Shown here: one piece after another, positions 43,092 through 54,181 of the stretch
Layout of the letters: each line of letters begins with the position of its first letter
How positions within the stretch are numbered: position 1 is the stretch's first letter
Assembly: GCA_023014365.1 (NCBI GenBank)
Contig: JAEBUN010000009.1
Span: 1,116,001-1,180,000 of the forward strand
DNA length: 64,000 nucleotides
Direction of reading: 5' to 3'
From: Lepiota brunneoincarnata
Taxonomy: Eukaryota; Basidiomycota; Agaricomycetes; Agaricales; Agaricaceae
Program-made: the position numbers and the translations under genes
Notes under the pieces: generated by a model
Seen by the model: only the letters and a program-made list of their open reading frames with translations
Databases searched by the model: none
What the model was told of the DNA's origin: nothing

Positions 43092-43691
43092 ATTGTTAAT
43101 GTCAGAGGTTGTGGATTCCTCGTCGGAAGTGTGAATAGACCCGGTAGTGGGGCTAACTTCGGATGGTTCGGATTGTACAGGGGAACTGGATCGAGGCGGT
43201 GAGTGTACCGGTGATCCAAGTGGTGATGTGAGGGGTGAGAATGTTCTTGGGGGTTTCTGTTGCGAAGTGTTGTCGCTAGTTCTTGTACTTGTTGAGGGTT
43301 GAGGACCGGAGGATGGGGTAGATGTTCTATGAATCGGCTCCCCGAGCTTTGAGCGGGTAGAGGTGGCAGTTCTTTCAGGTGGTGGTTGTTTAGGTAGGGA
43401 TTGAAGAACTGATGCTGGGGGTGCTGGGTATCCTGGGTCTTCTGTTCGACGTTGAACTCTCTCGGTAGGTTGTGTAGGGTACGGTGCGGAACCAGAGGGT
43501 GAACGAGTGAGGGGTATAGGTTTTGTTTTCTTTTTAGGGTCCGTGGTGGAGGGGGTGTGAAGTCGGGTTCGGAGTCGGTTGTCGACCAGTCAGAACTGTT
43601 GGATTCTTTGTAGTCGGTGGCAAGGGGGTCGTTTCGGTTTGTAGACAGGGTGAAGAGGGAAGAAGTCAAAGGTGAAGGTGAGGGTGAATAA

Positions 43692-43805
43692 ACAACGCTT
43701 GCGGGTGCGTTATCCCAATCGACGCTTGAAGGTGCGGATGACCTGTATACAACGCTTACGGGTGCGTTATCCCAATCAACACTTAAAGGTGTGGATGACC
43801 TATCA
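43692..43805 (-). repeat. 57-bp tandem duplication in the Gyp-B leader
   Basis: Two copies of a 57-bp unit (43,692-43,748 and 43,749-43,805), differing at a few CpG sites. Three looser copies of a gatagcgacaaggcgt-type unit follow at about 43,870-43,970. They lie between the primer site and gag on the genomic RNA. Confidence 0.75.
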
Positions 43806-44004
43806 ACGCTTTCGGTGTGTCTGACCAAGGGTGCAGAGGGTATGGTGGCCTGCTCTACGGGGGTGTATCACCGGACAGCGACAAGGCGTGTCGTCAGATA
43901 CGGTTGGCACTCGGATAGCGATAAAGCGTATCGTCTGCCGGTGTGGAAGGGTAGCGACAAGGCGTACCGATACCACGGGGTGTACGATGGAGGTTGTCCA
44001 AAGG

Positions 44005-44016
44005 AAGCTTTAATCT
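44005..44016 (-). promoter_or_regulatory. Gyp-B self-priming primer-binding site
   Basis: Plus-strand AAGCTTTAATCT, two bases from the 5' LTR, is perfectly complementary (12 bases) to AGATTAAAGCTT at 44,188-44,199 in the LTR. The latter lies about 26 bases downstream, on the minus strand, of the TATA box at 44,226-44,234. Confidence 0.85.
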
Positions 44017-44018
44017 AA

Positions 44019-44716
44019 TGTTATGATCCGTGCTCCTTCTGTATCCGGGGATAACTGGAGACGGCCTTCAATCACTCTACAAGGTGTCCGAGACGGTTGG
44101 CCTTATAGAGCTTAGTGGATCGCGCTCAATGAGATAACGAGGGAAGACGCCAAGTTAAGGCAGAGAGGTAAACGACCGCTGTTAACAAGATTAAAGCTTA
44201 GGGCTTTAATCTCTACTTGTACAGGCCTTATATACCTATGAGGTGCTATATACTCGTTATAGGTTACTTGGCTGTTCTACTGGTCGTGCGCAGTCCTGAC
44301 CATGATGCACATCCTGGCTGATGGCATCCTAGTGTTATTTATATTACAATGAGTCAGTACTCTTGCTACTGCTGTGCGATGTTCCATCGCTTTCCTCTGA
44401 CTCATAATCTTCTTCTCCCGATTGTATCTCCATGGAGTCCTCTCCGTTCTTGCTCTCCATTCTCTCAGTGCTTCCATCCGTATCAGAGGTTGGGTCAGTT
44501 GATCCATGGTTATCTTCCTCGTCCTCGGGGTATTCCAATATATCCTCCAAGGTTATCTCCATTCCTGCTTCTCTCGCCAGGTCCTGCATGGCGGTGTAAT
44601 ATTCCCCTTCCTCGTCTTCGTATTCTTGTGCCCGTAATTGGTCTGTAGTCTCCTGTACCCATCTTGTAAAGTCGAACAATAGTTCTTGTTCCTCCCGGTC
44701 TGGACTGTTCATAACA
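44019..44716 (-). repeat. Gyp-B 5' LTR
   Basis: 698 bp, TGTTATGAACAG...GGATCATAACA on the minus strand; the CATGG duplication follows at 44,717. TATATAAGG is on the minus strand at 44,234-44,226. Confidence 0.93.
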
Positions 44717-45055
44717 CATGGATTAGGATGATTTATCCTTTCTCTGAAATAACTACCTGTAATGAGCAAAGACTCTTTTTACAGTAAAGATGAACCAACA
44801 AGATTTAAGATCCACTAAGACATTCAACAAGATGAACAAGGAATCCAAGAACCTATCAGCACACTGGTGAGTGAAAGTTCAATAAGGAACAACAGCTGGA
44901 GTTCCTTCTGCAGGTGGGACCATGTCAGACACTCAAATAGACAAGTGATGATCCCCACAGTTTATGGTACTGTAGACCACACAGCTTACAGTGCTGCAGA
45001 CCAAAGGAGACAAAAGCAAGAAGAGAGAAGAGAGGCAACAAAAAGCTTTGTCTTT

Positions 45056-45398
45056 TGTTACACAGATTAGGTATCTGCAAGGCTCAATGCGATCAAGTAT
45101 TAGTAAGACCATTGAGTAATGCAAGCAAGTCTGAGGCAATACCAAAGAACAGGAACAAATACAATGTATAATAAGACAAAGCTAAGGAATACAGTGACTA
45201 GGTAGGTCTAGATATACTACTAAGGGTACTAGCATGTGATAATAAAAAGAATCACATGCAAACAGACAAGAATCACAAGCCAGAGGAGAACTAACTATAG
45301 AATGAGCAGTGACATGTGATAACTAAATAAAGAACAGAGCAGGTGGTGGCATGTGATAAACAAAAATAGACAGGTGGGGAAATGGCATAAAGGTAACA
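45056..45398 (-). repeat. Gyp-C 5' LTR, decayed, with self-priming site
   Basis: 343 bp, diverged from the LTR at 30,708. Plus-strand AGCTTTGTCTT (45,044-45,054), just outside the LTR, is perfectly complementary over 11 bases to AAGACAAAGCT (45,173-45,183) inside it. Confidence 0.8.
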
Positions 45399-45658
45399 TT
45401 TTGTGATGTTGAACCAAAATAAAAAAATAGTCAACAGATATCTCAAAATAGGATAACAAATGGATATTTAATATATTTACAGCTATGATATCCTGTCTGA
45501 TATTTTAGCATATAAACTAAGGTTATCTCATGCTCAAATATAGTTGTATGCCAGCAGTGTAGTCTCCTCACCCTTTGTTATTGTAGTCATATGTTTGATT
45601 CCATTTTCAATTTCCTTTCCAAAACCCATGTATAAAAACCTCCCCATCTTACATTGTA
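45399..45658. other. AT-rich spacer
   Basis: 260 bp of AT-rich sequence between the Gyp-C LTR and the Tc1 element. I see no gene or repeat in it. Confidence 0.6.
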
Positions 45659-46904
45659 CAGTAGGGTAGCAAAAGTTTTGCAAAAATCTGTCACATGACC
45701 TCATTTAACAATAAACGAAAAATATTCCCACTGATCAACAACTCCACCCTACATGCCAAAAATAGCTGGACAAAAGAATACTATCCCTGAACTATGCTCC
45801 CTGATATGTGCAAGGCACCAGGAGGGTATTCCTGCTTGCAAAATTGCCAATTTCTTCAAAGTCCCTATTTCTACTGTCTATCAGGTTATCCATAGGCACA
45901 AAGAGCAGGGTCATCATGAGGATGCTCCCAGGTCTGGGAGACCTTCCTTATTGGATGACAGGGCAATGTGACACATCAAAATTGTGCTGGAGAGAAATAG
46001 ATGCCAAACTCTCTGCAATATCACCCAAACAATAAACACATTTCTCAACTCCCTTGCTCATCCCCACACTATCTGGTGTGCCATTAGGTATCAATTGGGT
46101 CTTAGCCAACACATCTCTGCAAAGAAACCATTTCTTAAGCCCTCCCATGTCAAAGCCAGGATGGTATGGGCAAGAGAATATCAGAGGTGGATGGAGGAGG
46201 ACTGGAGACATGTGATTTGGACAGATGAGGCTTCTGTGAAGATTGGAAAGAGTTCAAAGGTGGTTTGGGTATGGAGGAGACCTGGTGAGAGGTACACAGA
46301 AAGGTGTTTGACCCCTACTTTCAAGTCTGGAAGACAGAGTCTTATGATATGGGGGTGCATAGCACATGGAAAACTCAGTCCACTGGTTTGTATACCCAAG
46401 GGTGCAAGGACAGCTGCAGATTATATTAGCCTCATCCTTAGTGGACCATTATGGGATTTTTATGGGAATTTATCAGAGGAGAGGGGGGAGGTAGCAGTGA
46501 TGGAAGATGGAGCTCCAGTCCACCAGGCAAAGATCACCTGACAATTCTGCAATTCCCACCTCATCAATGAACTTCCACACCCAGCTCAGTCACCAGACCT
46601 CAATCCCATCGAACATGTATGGAGATATCTCAAAGTCAGAATAAACGACTGAGTGGAAATCCCCCAAAACCTTAACAAACTTTGGGAGGCAATTCAGGAG
46701 GAGTGGAGGATGATTGATATAAATTATATTAATGACCTGGTCAAGAGCATGCCTGATCGTGCTCAGGCAGTCTATGAGGCCAAGGGCTGCCATACAAAAT
46801 ATTAACATAATTTTAGATGCAGTTGTGGTAGTGTAGTGAATATTTTTAATGATTAATGCATTGTTTGTCTTTGTTGTTTTCGCAAAACTTTTGTTACTGT
46901 ACTG
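45659..46904 (+). mobile_element. Tc1/mariner-type DNA transposon
   Basis: About 1,246 bp with roughly 28-bp terminal inverted repeats. The left end CAGTAGGGTAGCAAAAG and the right end, read inversely CAGTACAGTAACAAAAG, continue into TTTTGC on both sides. It is flanked by TA at 45,657-45,658 and 46,905-46,906, the target duplication of this superfamily. It contains one broken transposase gene. Confidence 0.88.
45753..46805 (+). pseudogene. Tc1-type DD34E transposase, three TGA stops
   Basis: A 350-codon frame with an N-terminal helix-turn-helix (ACKIANFFKVPISTVYQVI), a GRPS-type linker and a catalytic triad: WTDEAS (first D), MEDGAPVHQ (second D) and PDLNPIEHVW (E), with 34 residues between the second D and the E. 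This DD34E spacing is that of Tc1. TGA at 45,969, 46,539 and 46,650 all fall where arginine fits, consistent with CGA decay. It would cut and paste the element; it is now inactive. Confidence 0.88.
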
Positions 46905-46964
46905 TACAATATTCTTTTCTTTCCGAAAATTGATAGCCACTTCCTGTTGACTCCTTGGACTGAA

Positions 46965-46967
<3 letters not shown>

Positions 46968-47000
<33 letters not shown>
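46968..47000. repeat. (TC)n microsatellite
   Basis: 33 bases of perfect alternating T and C, 163 bases before the ATG of the next gene, at the boundary between the transposon island and host genes. Confidence 0.9.
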
Positions 47001-47003
<3 letters not shown>

Positions 47004-47162
47004 GTGCCGTCACTGCCGTGACTGATTCACGCTTACGTCACAGTCGGCTACCGGCGTCAGCCAGATCCATCCAAAGATCAATGGCATGCGCAAGCCACCG
47101 CACTTGACATCTCAAAAGGCTCCTCCAACTACACCCGCCCCACTCTCATTCCCTCCTTCGCC

Positions 47163-48767
47163 ATGACTGATAAAACTGACCTCCTCGTGCTCGGCGCTAC
47201 CGGTTATACCGGCCGCCTCATCACCCGATACCTCTCCGCCCATCCACAGCGAAAATCATTCGCATTCGCAGTGGGCGCTCGCTCGCTAACCAAACTCCAA
47301 ACACTCCTTGAGGAACTCAGCCTCCACAAGGACCGTTCCATTCGCGCAGTCCAGATCGACGTCACCAGCGAAGCTGACCTCGAGAACGCTGTGAAATCCA
47401 CAAGGGTGATCATTAACGCAGTTGGCCCATACTGGCGTTGGGGGACACCCGTTGTCAGTGCCTGTGCACGACATGGCGTACATTATGTGGATTTGACTGG
47501 CGAAACGATGTGGATTAAGCACATTATTCGACAGTGCGTTGTTCTTCCTTCCAGTAACCCAATACCAATCCATATTCTATAGGTTCGACTTTGCCGCAAC
47601 CAAGTCGGGCGCTATAATCGTACCCTCTTGTGGATTTGATTCGATTCCTTCCGATATCGCCGTGTTCTTGGCCAACAAGACACTCAAATCTCTTCCGACC
47701 CCTCTGAACGTTGGCGCATCAACATCCGCACTAAGCTGTAAGGGCGGGATTTCTGGCGGTACCCTCGCCTCTATAATGACGGCCTTAGAACAAGTGCCAA
47801 AGAAGGTCCTTAAAGAGGCGGCGCAACCATATAGCCTTAGCCCCAGTGCGTCCCTCACATTTCCCCTCTTCTTTCAAAATTTTCATGTATGCCATAGTCT
47901 TGGGTCGACGTCCTTCCGGTTCCCGGTTCCCACTTTACTACAGCCTCCCGGTCCCAGGCGCACGTCCCCTCAAGGGTGCATTCTTTGCCATGGCACCTAC
48001 CAATATAGCCCTCGTACAACGAACATTTGGCCTCCTTGAACTAGAGGCTCTCACATCGCCCAATTCGAAACAAGCACAATTGGCACGCTACGGGCCTGAA
48101 TTTACCTATGACGAATTCATGATTATGTCCAACGTGCTCAGTGCAGCATCCTTCAATATAATCTTTTTCACAGGAATGTTGCTCGTTGCTACGGTGCAAC
48201 CAGTAAGTTTTTTCCTACTTTTTCCTTCTGCGGACTAGAAGCACTGAATAATTGTAGATCCGATGGCTTCTGAAGAAGTTTATCCCTCAACCCGGTGAAG
48301 GCCCTACTGATGAGTGTGTTCCACCCCATTCCCTCCGATGTGAACCCAAATGAATTCTTGAAAGGGATTTGCAACGTGGTTTCATGGTCAGCACCAACGT
48401 CACCAAATCGTCTTCCGAGCCTCCCGTGCATGTCAAGACCGTCATCAGGGGCAATGGCGACCCAGGATACCTCCTCACTGCGAGTATGTATACATTTCTG
48501 GCTTCTCTACCTCTCCCTTTATAACACTCATGTTCTGCCACAGTCATGATTTCCGAATCGGCTCTCTCCCTCATCTTCCCTCCCAACTCTCAGCGAAATT
48601 CGCCGCAGGCCGCCCGTGCGGCCCTCCCATGGTTCGCCCAACGTGGTGGCGTGTTGACTTCCATGACTGCTTTCGGTGATGTCTTGATTCAGCGGTTAGA
48701 GGCTAGTGGGAGATTTGAATTCTCAAGTAGTGTTGTTACAGAGGCGGATGCCAAGAAGTCTGACTAG
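47163..48767 (+). CDS. Saccharopine-dehydrogenase-like oxidoreductase, six exons
   Basis: Exons 47163-47533, 47583-47845, 47898-48202, 48258-48313, 48365-48483 and 48544-48767 give 445 residues; introns are 49-60 bp. N-terminal Rossmann fold with GATGYTGRLITRYL (about residues 11-24), then IINAVGPYWRWG, HYVDLTGE and GFDSIPSD, the hallmark blocks of SCCPDH-like / trans-acting enoyl-reductase-type proteins. A hydrophobic stretch (FNIIFFTGMLLVATV) suggests membrane association. This family is not the lysine-pathway saccharopine dehydrogenase itself; in animals it is linked to lipid droplets and in mycobacteria to lipid synthesis. ATG 47,163 follows a pyrimidine-rich leader. Confidence 0.88.
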
Positions 48768-51700
48768 GCTCAATCTTTCCCGTATTATTATACCTGTATT
48801 AGTTAATCATTTCTGGAGAGACTTTAACTCAAGTGCTGAGATAATTACTGCGCGTTCGGGCGATTGTTCGCCAAGACATATTGTCGATGAGCGGTATGAG
48901 TCTTGTAGGCAGCGAATTGGTGTGATCTTGTGGAAAATTGTGCTTACCTGGTAGAGCAGACGATAACGAGAAACAGCAGATTTGAAAGCCCCAATTCCAG
49001 CCATCACACACCCACCTGGTGTGGCGGTAGATGCTGTAGCTAGTTCAACTACGACACTGTTTGCTATGTAGTAGCCCACTGAAATTACGTCAGGGATGTG
49101 ATCATTTACACTGACAGGTGTTCAATTGGCACTTATAGCTGCGATGAACCTCGAAGCACACAGCTGGTTAGCACATCCCATGAACTAGTCTATGGAACAG
49201 CGACAACCCCGTCATCATAATTCCGTGTGCCCATTGTGATGTTTCATGCTGCAGGAGACGGCGGACGGTGCTGCCGCACCGAGCCCTATGAGAACATCAT
49301 TGTACCTTTTCCACACGAGAGCTTAGCAATGTTTCTCCGTAGGGATACCAATCGAGAGAAACTACTGAGCGTTGAGTGTTCAGTGATGTTGGATTATCTG
49401 GCGCCATTCTGCTCAAGCTTTATTGGCCAACGCGGGCCTGGTTGTATGTACATACAACGCCCAGTCTTAATCCAGTGTCGGATACAGAAAAGTCTGATCT
49501 GCACACAACATGTGAGGCTGGAGAGTCCCTCTGAAAATACGAAACCCCCGCTTTCGATATTCCTTAAGTGCCCGAGCTCACCAGATCGAATATTACGACC
49601 CCATCACCGAGTGGTGGACGTCTCCTATCTCAATAATGGCCTTCTCAAACAATGAAACGGATAAAGACGCGTACGCTTCATCCCTGAATTCGAGTCATTA
49701 TCTCAAAACACACCCTTTGAGGAGCAGTGATGATGTGAGAAACAGTTGCACGAAACGCCCCACTTCGTAACGGTTTGTCAAAGGAACAATTACAAACGAG
49801 CGGACTACGTAAAAGTTAGCGCAATGGAAAAGGTCGTCATAAGTGTGTAATCCCAATCCCTGTCACATTTACAATCTTCGCATCAGATCGGAGAACACCA
49901 CATCCCCTTGGTGCAACGGTAGATGCTGTAGCTGGCTGAACTTTCTTTTTCCACTGCGACTTGCCGTATAGTGGCCCACTGGAATTATTTCAGGAACGTT
50001 ATCTACGCCACCGACCAGTGTTCAATCACTCGCAGCGAAGTTTGCCGCGCGAGAAGCCTTGGAACGTACAGTTGGTTAGCACAATCCACGAAATAACCTA
50101 TGAAACAGCCGCAAGCTTGTCGTCACGATTCCGTGCGCCCATGGTGATGTTTACGCTGTAGGAGACAGCGGACGACGCTGCCGCGCTAAACCCTGCCCGA
50201 ATATCAATGTGCCTTTGCCATGGGTAATTGTTTCCTTGCAGCGATACCAATTGAGAGAAGCTATTGGGTGTTGAGCGTTCAGTAGTGTTGGATCACCTGG
50301 TGTTTTCCTTACGATATGACCTGGTAACATTTACAGCTGCTAGGGTCTCTGCCAAAGCCGTGGGCTAGCTTCATAATCCCTCCTGACTTGTTCAATGTGA
50401 AGCCCCAAGGCCTAACTGGCAATGGCATTATGGCATTCAGGGGTCGTGATGTTCTGCAAGTGGTGTCAAAAGGTTCGTACCTGGTCTAGTTTGGCGGACA
50501 ACTTTGGCCGTATGACCATCGGGGTCATAGGATTCGGTGCCTGATGTGAAGAGACTGGGTATGGTTTGTTGAGACTTCTAATTAGAAGCTGATATGTAGT
50601 GGTTCCGGATGCCGAGACAAGAAGAGCCGAACTCATTGAACTGGCTAACCTCGTGTTGCTTATTTCAATTTGCTTCAGCACCTTTATTTCCCTCACAGTT
50701 GGGGTTTTGCTTTGTTCCTTTTATCTTCTGCCTTCCTGCTTAAGCTGGGATGCGGAACGTAGCCGGTGAATTCCTGGGGTCCCTCTGGATCTTCCCCAAT
50801 ACCGAATAACTGGATTAGTTTAAAGTAAAATTTGACTGTTGTGCCCGTGTGGCGCAGGATCCGTTCTTATTGTTCACGGCCTGTGTGAAGCATACGTTAA
50901 ACAATCCGTACAACAAGCTAGCGAACCATTAAGGCATTTGTACATGTGAGGCAGAAATTTCTGTAAACTCGCGACATAGTGGGGGCAAGTGCACTTTTCT
51001 GTCTAGCTAGGAACTGTTGCCATTGGGTGGCTGAATGGGTGGCGGGAAAGCATGTGGCGCTGCTCGTCATCCTTGCTCTTATGTTTGGTTTCTCAGGTCA
51101 TGAGGTTGTACATTCCTAGGAGTTGTCTCCCCGATAGACGACTTTCACGGAAATTAAGCTTGGGGGATTTGTAGTGACGGCTCAGCTGACCGGTAAGTAG
51201 AGAAAGAGAGAGAGAAAGCTGTTTCCAGTGATCCAGTCTAATATGGGTACAGGATAATCTCGCAAGTACTTACATGCGACTTGCCCTTCAAAGCTTGAGG
51301 AACATACTTAGGAACGGATCCGTGCCGGTTACGTTAATATGAGAGTGTTAAATTTGGCGTCAAGAACTTTGGCCGGGGCTGACCGCGGGATACCGGCGGT
51401 GGGCCTTTTGGTCGACAGGCACGTAGACACGCGATGTTTTCTGCACCTAGTGGATGCTGAAGTGCCTTCTTAAGGGAATGCGGAGCTAGAGTCTCACTTG
51501 TGTATCCTGGAGGAGTGACCCAGGACGCAACAGTCTACCGGGCAAATAACACCATAACGAGTCCCGCCCTGGCTCGAATTATGGTTCAAGATTGGCACAT
51601 GTAAATCCCCCAGTATCTCCACCCTCTATTCCTTCATTAGTTCTCTGGTTGGGCATGAGATAGGTCACGGGCTCGATGGCCAGGTATGTGGATAAGAAGG

Positions 51701-51778
51701 ACACCTTGAGAAACAATCAATCCAGGAGGCTCGATTTTGGGTCCCTCGTTCTGCTATCTCGTAACTGTTGTGTCCACG
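48768..51778. other. Intergenic spacer with no convincing gene
   Basis: About 3 kb. Apart from a diverged direct repeat I find no protein-like frame longer than about 140 codons, and none shows family motifs or plausible introns. The last 150 bases before 51,779 serve as leader of the transporter gene. Confidence 0.55.
49012..50302. repeat. Diverged direct repeat, two copies of about 395 bp
   Basis: 49,012-49,404 and 49,902-50,302 share ordered blocks such as ggtagatgctgtagct, agctggttagcaca/agttggttagcaca, attccgtg(t/c)gccca and gataccaat(c/t)gagaga. The identity looks like about 70 percent by eye with small indels. No terminal structure or target duplication found. Confidence 0.65.
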
Positions 51779-53770
51779 ATGATCGAAGAAACAAGTATAT
51801 CAGAGAAGGCGTCTCAGCTCCACGACGAACCCAGCTGCGAGGGGATCCCACGAGGAAATTTGAGTGGGGAGACCTGCCCTGGGTTATTGGAGGAAGTAGA
51901 GTACCCAGATGGAGGACTCCGTGCGTGGGGTGTTGTATTCGGAGCGTATGTATGCACCCATTTGCATCGCGGTTTTCACTAACGAGCATTAACCAGGTTT
52001 CTGACCCAGTTTTGCGGTTATGGGTGAGTTTCTTGCAATCGCTCGTATGAATGACTTGGTAGACAATTTCCCTAGCCATTTAAGTGCGTTTGGGGTCTAT
52101 CAAGGTGAGTAAATAGTTTGAGAAAAGGGAGAGAATTAATGAGTTCATAGATTACTATACGAGGATCTATATGACAGAACACTCGACTTCGACCATCTCG
52201 TTGGTAGATTCCGCTGCGTTCTTTCGGACACAAGTTTTGACTATTGACGAACAGCTGGATTGGGAGCGTCAGTGCGTTCCTATTGATATCCACGGGCCTT
52301 GTAGGAGGAAGGCTATACGACAAAGGTTACTGGTAAGGCTACGAGTCTTGGGTATTGCTTCTTACCATCAATTCCATACAGTTCGTTCTTGCTTTATGGC
52401 GGGGCATTCTTGACGTCACTGTCGCTGTTCATGCTTTCGCTGGTAAAACCAAACAGGTTTACAGAGGTACGGAGCATGTGCTCGCCATCGCATCAGGAGC
52501 TGAAAGAATTCCAGGCATTTGTGTGCCAGGGACTCGGCATTGGGCTAGGTGGTGGGATGATATATATCCCTTCGTTTGCGATTGTTTCGCAGTACTTTGA
52601 CAAGAGACGAGCACTGGCCATGTCACTTGTCTCAGCGGGTGTTCCTCTGGGCTCGACCTTGAGTCCGATAATGATGAACCACCTGCTCCAGAAGTCAAAG
52701 CTGGGCTTTGCGTGGGCAACGCGAATAGACGCCGCGGTTATGACGGCTATCCTTGTCATTTCCTGTGTCCTAATGCGCCCAAGATTGTCCCCCCCAAAGA
52801 AGCATACCAATTTGAAGCGCTGCCTGAAAAAATTTGCCAAGGACCGGGCCTATATAGCGTTGACCCTTGCGTAAGTGCGACAGGACATAGCGATCAGAAA
52901 TTGTCTTGATCACGTCGCAAAGCTTTACGCTCTTTGGTGCAGGGTTCTTCTTCCCGATGTTCTATTTGCAGCTGGCGGCGACGAGCCATGGTCTAGACGA
53001 GACCTTTGCATTTAATTCGGTATGATTCATGGAGTAGGCAATACCCAGAGCTGAACATGGTCCCAGTTGGTCATCCTACATGGCTGTGGATTCGTGGCCC
53101 GCATGACGAGTGGGCTCATGGCGCGAGTGATAGATATCAGGTACCAAGTGATCGTATCAGCAGCGGTTTGCGGCGGCATCACGTTTGCATTTATGGCATC
53201 AGGGTCGGTAGTGGGCATCGTGCTCATAGGCGTGCTCTACGGGTTTTTCACCGGAATTTGTAGGTTTGGGCAGATCACCTTTTGCAACAGACTTATTTGT
53301 GCTGCATTGTTCAGATGCGGCCACCATGGCGCCCCTCGTAAGCTTGCTTACAGATGATGTGGCTGAGTTGGGGTACGTGCCAAGTCTTGCCAAGTTGAAA
53401 GAGGTGGCTGAGGTGAGATGAAACACAGTATCCGTCTGGGTATTTCATTCGCAGGTTCAGGTTGGTGGAGGTGTCATAGGAATTATTTAGGATAGGTCAC
53501 TGACGCTGTCTATGTAGGGCTGGGAGAGTTGGTAGGTAAGAGGGAGCAGTTATAGACCACGTCCAGCGGTTGAGATGGTCACAGGTACGCCAATTGCAGG
53601 AATGCTTCTCACGAACCAGTATCAGTGGTGGCGGCCCGCGGTATTCTCTGGGGTGCGTTGTGGCGACTAGGGTGCTCGAGCGCTGTACTGAAAGCCCGCA
53701 GGTAGTTGTGCTCGGCGGTGGTGTATGTTTTGTAGCAGTAGCAATAGAATTACGGAGGCGAGGGCATTAA
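51779..53770 (+). CDS. MFS transporter, monocarboxylate-transporter-like, 14 exons
   Basis: Exons 51779-51945, 51997-52023, 52085-52104, 52151-52199, 52255-52332, 52382-52466, 52515-52870, 52923-53019, 53067-53259, 53315-53372, 53429-53460, 53518-53535, 53585-53652 and 53702-53770 join in frame to 438 residues. The order of motifs is that of fungal MCT-type facilitators: YPDGGLRAW, FCGYGAFGVYQ, WIGSVSAFLLISTGLVGGRLYD, FVCQGLGIGLGGGMIYIP, YFDKRRALAMSLVSAG, then VGTPIAGMLLT and WWRPAVFSG in the second half. About 12 membrane segments. A plasma-membrane carrier of monocarboxylates or similar organic acids is expected; the substrate cannot be told. Exons as short as 18 and 20 bases make the model easy to miss. 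Intron 52200-52254 uses GTTGGT as donor. Confidence 0.82.
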
Positions 53771-54181
53771 GGGGTCCGTGCGCATGCAGGGGTATGTGGG
53801 AATGTGATGTGATATGGCAGGCGTCGGTGTTGTTATTGGTTTGGTTGATTTAGCGTTGGCTGCTTTTTCTGCTACTCTGTCGTTGTCTTTGTCCTTGGAC
53901 GTTTGTTTCTTTACTCTCGCCGTCGTGCTCACCGCCGGCGCGTTATCGAATTTGCGTCGAATATTGTAGCGAGCGCCGCGCACAGGCGCCATTCGAATTC
54001 CCCTCCCTTTTTTCCTTCTTCGTGCGTGTCTTTTCTTTTTATCCAATCCACACACTCGTTTGTCGGCTCAACCACGCTCCCTACAATTCTCTAACAAAAA
54101 TTCTCCTTTATTCTCTATAACTTCCGCCATTGCCCTTCATCTCTATCCATTTCCCTCCGCCCTCCCTCCCGATATCGCGTT
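53771..54181 (+). promoter_or_regulatory. Promoter and leader of the RRM-protein gene
   Basis: 410 bp between two head-to-tail genes. The second half is pyrimidine-rich (ctcccttttttccttcttcg-like), a usual fungal core-promoter and leader composition. No TATA box is seen. Confidence 0.5.

Larger units (their letters stand above)
36474..44716 (-). mobile_element. Gyp-B, complete chromodomain retrotransposon
   Basis: Length 8,243 bp with two 698-bp LTRs and a perfect duplication CATGG (36,469-36,473 and 44,717-44,721). The LTRs differ at about 16 sites, nearly all transitions. Minus-strand order: LTR, self-priming site, repeat-containing leader, gag, protease, RT, RNase H, integrase, chromodomain, ORF3a, ORF3b running into the 3' LTR. 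Pol from 41,613 to 38,311 is open for 1,100 codons. Gag and protease each contain TGA stops and ORF3a has a 1-base insertion. Confidence 0.95.
36265..45398 (-). mobile_element. Gyp-C remnant, minus strand, split by complete Gyp-B
   Basis: 5' end of a decayed Gyp-C: LTR 45,056-45,398, then leader and start of gag at 45,055-44,722, continuing at 36,468-36,265 after the Gyp-B insertion. The gag-like part is Pro/Ser/Thr-rich (SHSSSGSPEPFQPFVTP). The rest is lost at the partial Gyp-D LTR. Within 44,722-45,055 no intact frame exists. Confidence 0.75.

Noticed and set aside
49227..49655. 142-codon open frame as a gene
   Set aside because: It overlaps the diverged direct repeat, the other copy of which has no matching frame, and no motif or intron pattern supports it.
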